NCBI RefSeq assembly: GCF_019976755.1
Contig: NZ_AP023441.1
Coordinates: forward strand, 620,001-684,000
Reading direction: 5' to 3'
From: Nostoc sp. MS1
Lineage (GTDB): Bacteria > Cyanobacteriota > Cyanobacteriia > Cyanobacteriales > Nostocaceae
DNA length: 64,000 bases
Within the stretch, counting starts at the first letter, position 1. Every line of letters starts with the position of its first letter. Positions 61,975-64,000 of this stretch are shown piece by piece. The notes under the pieces were generated by a model. The model did not search any database. It had not been told where the DNA came from and saw only the letters and a program-made list of their open reading frames with translations. Position numbers and translations under genes: made by a program.

Positions 61975-64000
61975 TCAGCTGCTGACGGTGGGTTCTTGGT
62001 GAGTATCTGGTAAGACAGATGTCAGATGAGAGGTGAGTTGACTGTAGCGACGAGTAATTAGCAGCGAAGAACGGCACTGAATGGCTAGTGCATCTGTGTA
62101 CCTGCCTAGTGTTTGCCTCTCAATACCCCAGGCGCGGCTAGTACCAGCAATTGTTAAGTCTACGGTTTCTGAGGCTGCAACTACAGCTTGGATTGGCTCT
62201 GGCGCTTGGATAATGTTAATGTGAATGCGATCGCGCACACTATCAGGTAATTTTTCCATCATGGCGTGCAGTTCATAACTCAATTCATCCTGAATTTGCT
62301 GTTGGGGGATCACTTGTAATATCTGCAAAGTACAAGTCTCTCGATTAAGTAACAGTCTCAGCGCCAGTATCAGTGCCAAGTCATCATGAATATTTGCTGA
62401 GTAGGGAACTAATATACTTTCTAATCTCTCCCCTCCTTTATCTACAAATACCGCCACATCCACAGGTACAGTACCAAGAATTTGCCCGACTCGTCCACCC
62501 AAGCGATTAGTACTAAAAGCTGGACGATGCCAGCCTACTAAAATTAAATCAGCTGCTTCCATTGTGGCGATTTGTGCGGTTTCTCTGGCTACATTATTGG
62601 AGACGCGCACAACAGGATGGATAAAGGGTTGCGTTGGCGGTTCTAAGGTACTAATTAACTCTTCTAGCTGTTGGCGGCGCTGGACAATTAAACGGTTAGC
62701 TTCATTTGGGGTACTTTCAAAACTATAGTCTTCTTCTAATTGAATCAAGCTGAGGAGATTGACTATTGCTGGTTGGCGGTAGTTAATACCAATGGCTACT
62801 GCTAACCGGAGTAAGCCTTTCTGGGTGCTGGGATTAGCTACTGGTACTAAAATTCGGTAAGGCTTGGCTGTAATATCTACATTTATCTCGGCTTCTGGTT
62901 CTACTAGGTCTAACTTGATTAACTTTTTGGGATAAGTCCACTCTAGTAAGGGCGAAGTCATAAATGTTGTTACCAACGCCATAATTACCAGCATGGTAAA
63001 TAATAAGGGTGAAATCACCCCTAATTCCAAACCGATATTTAAAACGATTAACTCAGTTAAACCGCGAGTATTCATTAACCAACCAAGGGCTGAGGCTTCC
63101 CGCTTATCAATTCCACTGACACGGGCTGCTACATAAGTACCAATATACTTGCCTGCGATCGCTACTATTAAAACTGCGGCACATAATAACCATAATTCGG
63201 GGCGATTGAGTAAACCAATTTGTGTCCGCAAGCCACTATAAGCAAAGAACACTGGCAGCAGAAATATTAAAACAAAATCTTCAGTTTTGATTGCTAATTC
63301 GCGGACTAATTCTGCATTCTTAGGCATAGCTGCACCTAATAGGAATGCGCCGAAAATTAGATGAATCCCAATCAGTTCTGTAATTAAGGCGGAAGCCACT
63401 ACTGCTACATAAATTCCCGCTAGCATAAATTGACTCAGCCTACCTGTGCGGCGGTAGTAAGTAGCCAACCGTTCGAGAAACCAGCGCCCCACCGTTAATA
63501 TAAAAGCGATGTAAACTATACTCTCAATAATTGTGGGGAATGCTCCTCCAATATTACCAGTACGAGCCACTGCGATCGCTACCGCGAGTAAACACCATGC
63601 CGTAACATCATCTACTGCTGCACAAGTTAAAGCCAATGTCCCTAAACGTGTACCTTGCAAATTATTTTCGGTAATAATTCTCGCTAATACAGGAAAAGCC
63701 GTAATCGACATCGCCGCACCTAAAAATAAGGCAAAGGCAGTAAAAGAAACACTAGCATTAGAAACTAAAGGATATAGAATTAATGCCAGTGTTGTTCCTA
63801 AAGAAAAAGGTACTAAAATGCTGACATGAGAAGTTAAAACAGCTACTTCTAACTGACCACTCAGATATTTAGGATTGAGTTCTAACCCAATCAAAAACAT
63901 GAAAAATATTAGCCCTATCTGAGATAAGACATTAAGAAAAGGTAGCGTTTCCGGGGGGAACAAGGTAGCTACTAAATCAGGAGCTATTAGTCCAAATAAT
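61975..64000 (-). CDS. KefB-type cation:proton antiporter with USP-like C-terminus (5' end outside)
   Basis: The frame is open to base 64000, so the gene is truncated by the window; 675 residues are visible (LFGLIAPDLVATLFPPETLPFLNVLSQIG as the first part in blocks). The N-terminal half is a CPA2 sodium/proton exchanger domain (FMFLIGLELNPKYL; TCAAVDDVTAWCLLA with the Asp pair; STRG-like MNTRGLTELIVLN). The C-terminal half (about 370-662 of the visible frame) has two UspA-like alpha/beta folds (KPYRILVPVANPSTQKGLL; LESILVPYSANIHDD). It exchanges Na+ or K+ for protons across the membrane, possibly nucleotide-regulated through the Usp part. Confidence 0.88.
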   Translation of the reverse strand, partial: LFGLIAPDLVATLFPPETLPFLNVLSQIGLIFFMFLIGLELNPKYLSGQLEVAVLTSHVSILVPFSLGTTLALILYPLVSNASVSFTAFALFLGAAMSITAFPVLARIITENNLQGTRLGTLALTCAAVDDVTAWCLLAVAIAVARTGNIGGAFPTIIESIVYIAFILTVGRWFLERLATYYRRTGRLSQFMLAGIYVAVVASALITELIGIHLIFGAFLLGAAMPKNAELVRELAIKTEDFVLIFLLPVFFAYSGLRTQIGLLNRPELWLLCAAVLIVAIAGKYIGTYVAARVSGIDKREASALGWLMNTRGLTELIVLNIGLELGVISPLLFTMLVIMALVTTFMTSPLLEWTYPKKLIKLDLVEPEAEINVDITAKPYRILVPVANPSTQKGLLRLAVAIGINYRQPAIVNLLSLIQLEEDYSFESTPNEANRLIVQRRQQLEELISTLEPPTQPFIHPVVRVSNNVARETAQIATMEAADLILVGWHRPAFSTNRLGGRVGQILGTVPVDVAVFVDKGGERLESILVPYSANIHDDLALILALRLLLNRETCTLQILQVIPQQQIQDELSYELHAMMEKLPDSVRDRIHINIIQAPEPIQAVVAASETVDLTIAGTSRAWGIERQTLGRYTDALAIQCRSSLLITRRYSQLTSHLTSVLPDTHQEPTVSS

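Overview
The window looks like chromosome of a filamentous, heterocyst-type cyanobacterium of the Nostoc/Anabaena group. This is inferred from the dense HIP1 octamers (GCGATCGC), heptad-type short tandem repeats (variants of GTCATTA and GTCAACA), dispersed palindromic repeats, cyanobacterial housekeeping genes (chlI, ftrC, cruF/cruG) and AvaK-type PRC-barrel/DUF2382 proteins. I see no tRNA, rRNA or CRISPR array.

Region 1 (1-10218) is a surface-polysaccharide locus. A tightly packed minus-strand operon runs from a pyruvyltransferase (8755) through two GT4 enzymes (one with an in-frame amber codon), a Wzx-like flippase, two GT2 enzymes and an Alg14/Alg13-like pair. It ends with a STAS domain fused to a priming sugar transferase and an RsbW-like anti-sigma kinase cut by the window edge. 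A Wza-like export protein is divergent. The last two genes suggest partner-switching control of the first glycan step.

Region 2 (10267-17115) holds an IS630 element inserted into the ligase domain of Pnkp. Next come a Thg1-like 3'-5' polymerase, a stand-alone polynucleotide-kinase-like P-loop protein and Hen1: an RNA repair operon whose ligase has been destroyed. Just upstream on the same strand, an Mrr-like PD-(D/E)XK nuclease overlaps a TOPRIM protein, a possible two-gene defence module.

Region 3 (17201-34061) is mostly core: DUF3352, rhodanese, hrcA, glutathionyl-hydroquinone reductase, three DUF2382 stress-type proteins, chlI, rplU-rpmA and cruF-cruG. Embedded in it are a RlaP-type RNA-repair nucleotidyltransferase and an antitoxin whose VapC partner is reduced to 32 residues.

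Region 4 (34062-41030) carries a three-gene cassette: a TPR-CHAT protease with intact His/Cys dyad, a 127-residue helical protein and a 450-residue protein with a C-terminal membrane hairpin. rnhA lies downstream, and an intact DUF2281/PIN toxin-antitoxin pair is divergent.

Region 5 (41031-54706) covers cell envelope and redox genes: a huge alpha-2-macroglobulin lipoprotein divergent from pbpC (with repeat-derived insertions inside the pbpC reading frame), DUF58, ftrC, DUF309, and an lptA-lptB-lptF/G lipopolysaccharide export set.

Region 6 (54707-60655) is an AT-rich accessory island. A glycosyltransferase-like gene is followed by a 300-bp duplicate of the lptF/G 3' end. After that, a 4.6-kb segment bounded by imperfect ~100-bp inverted repeats holds two paralogous SUKH-type immunity-like proteins, a second IS630 element and an orphan gene. 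Region 7 (60671-64000) contains an AMIN-domain protein, an anchored hypothetical protein and a KefB-type antiporter that runs off the end.
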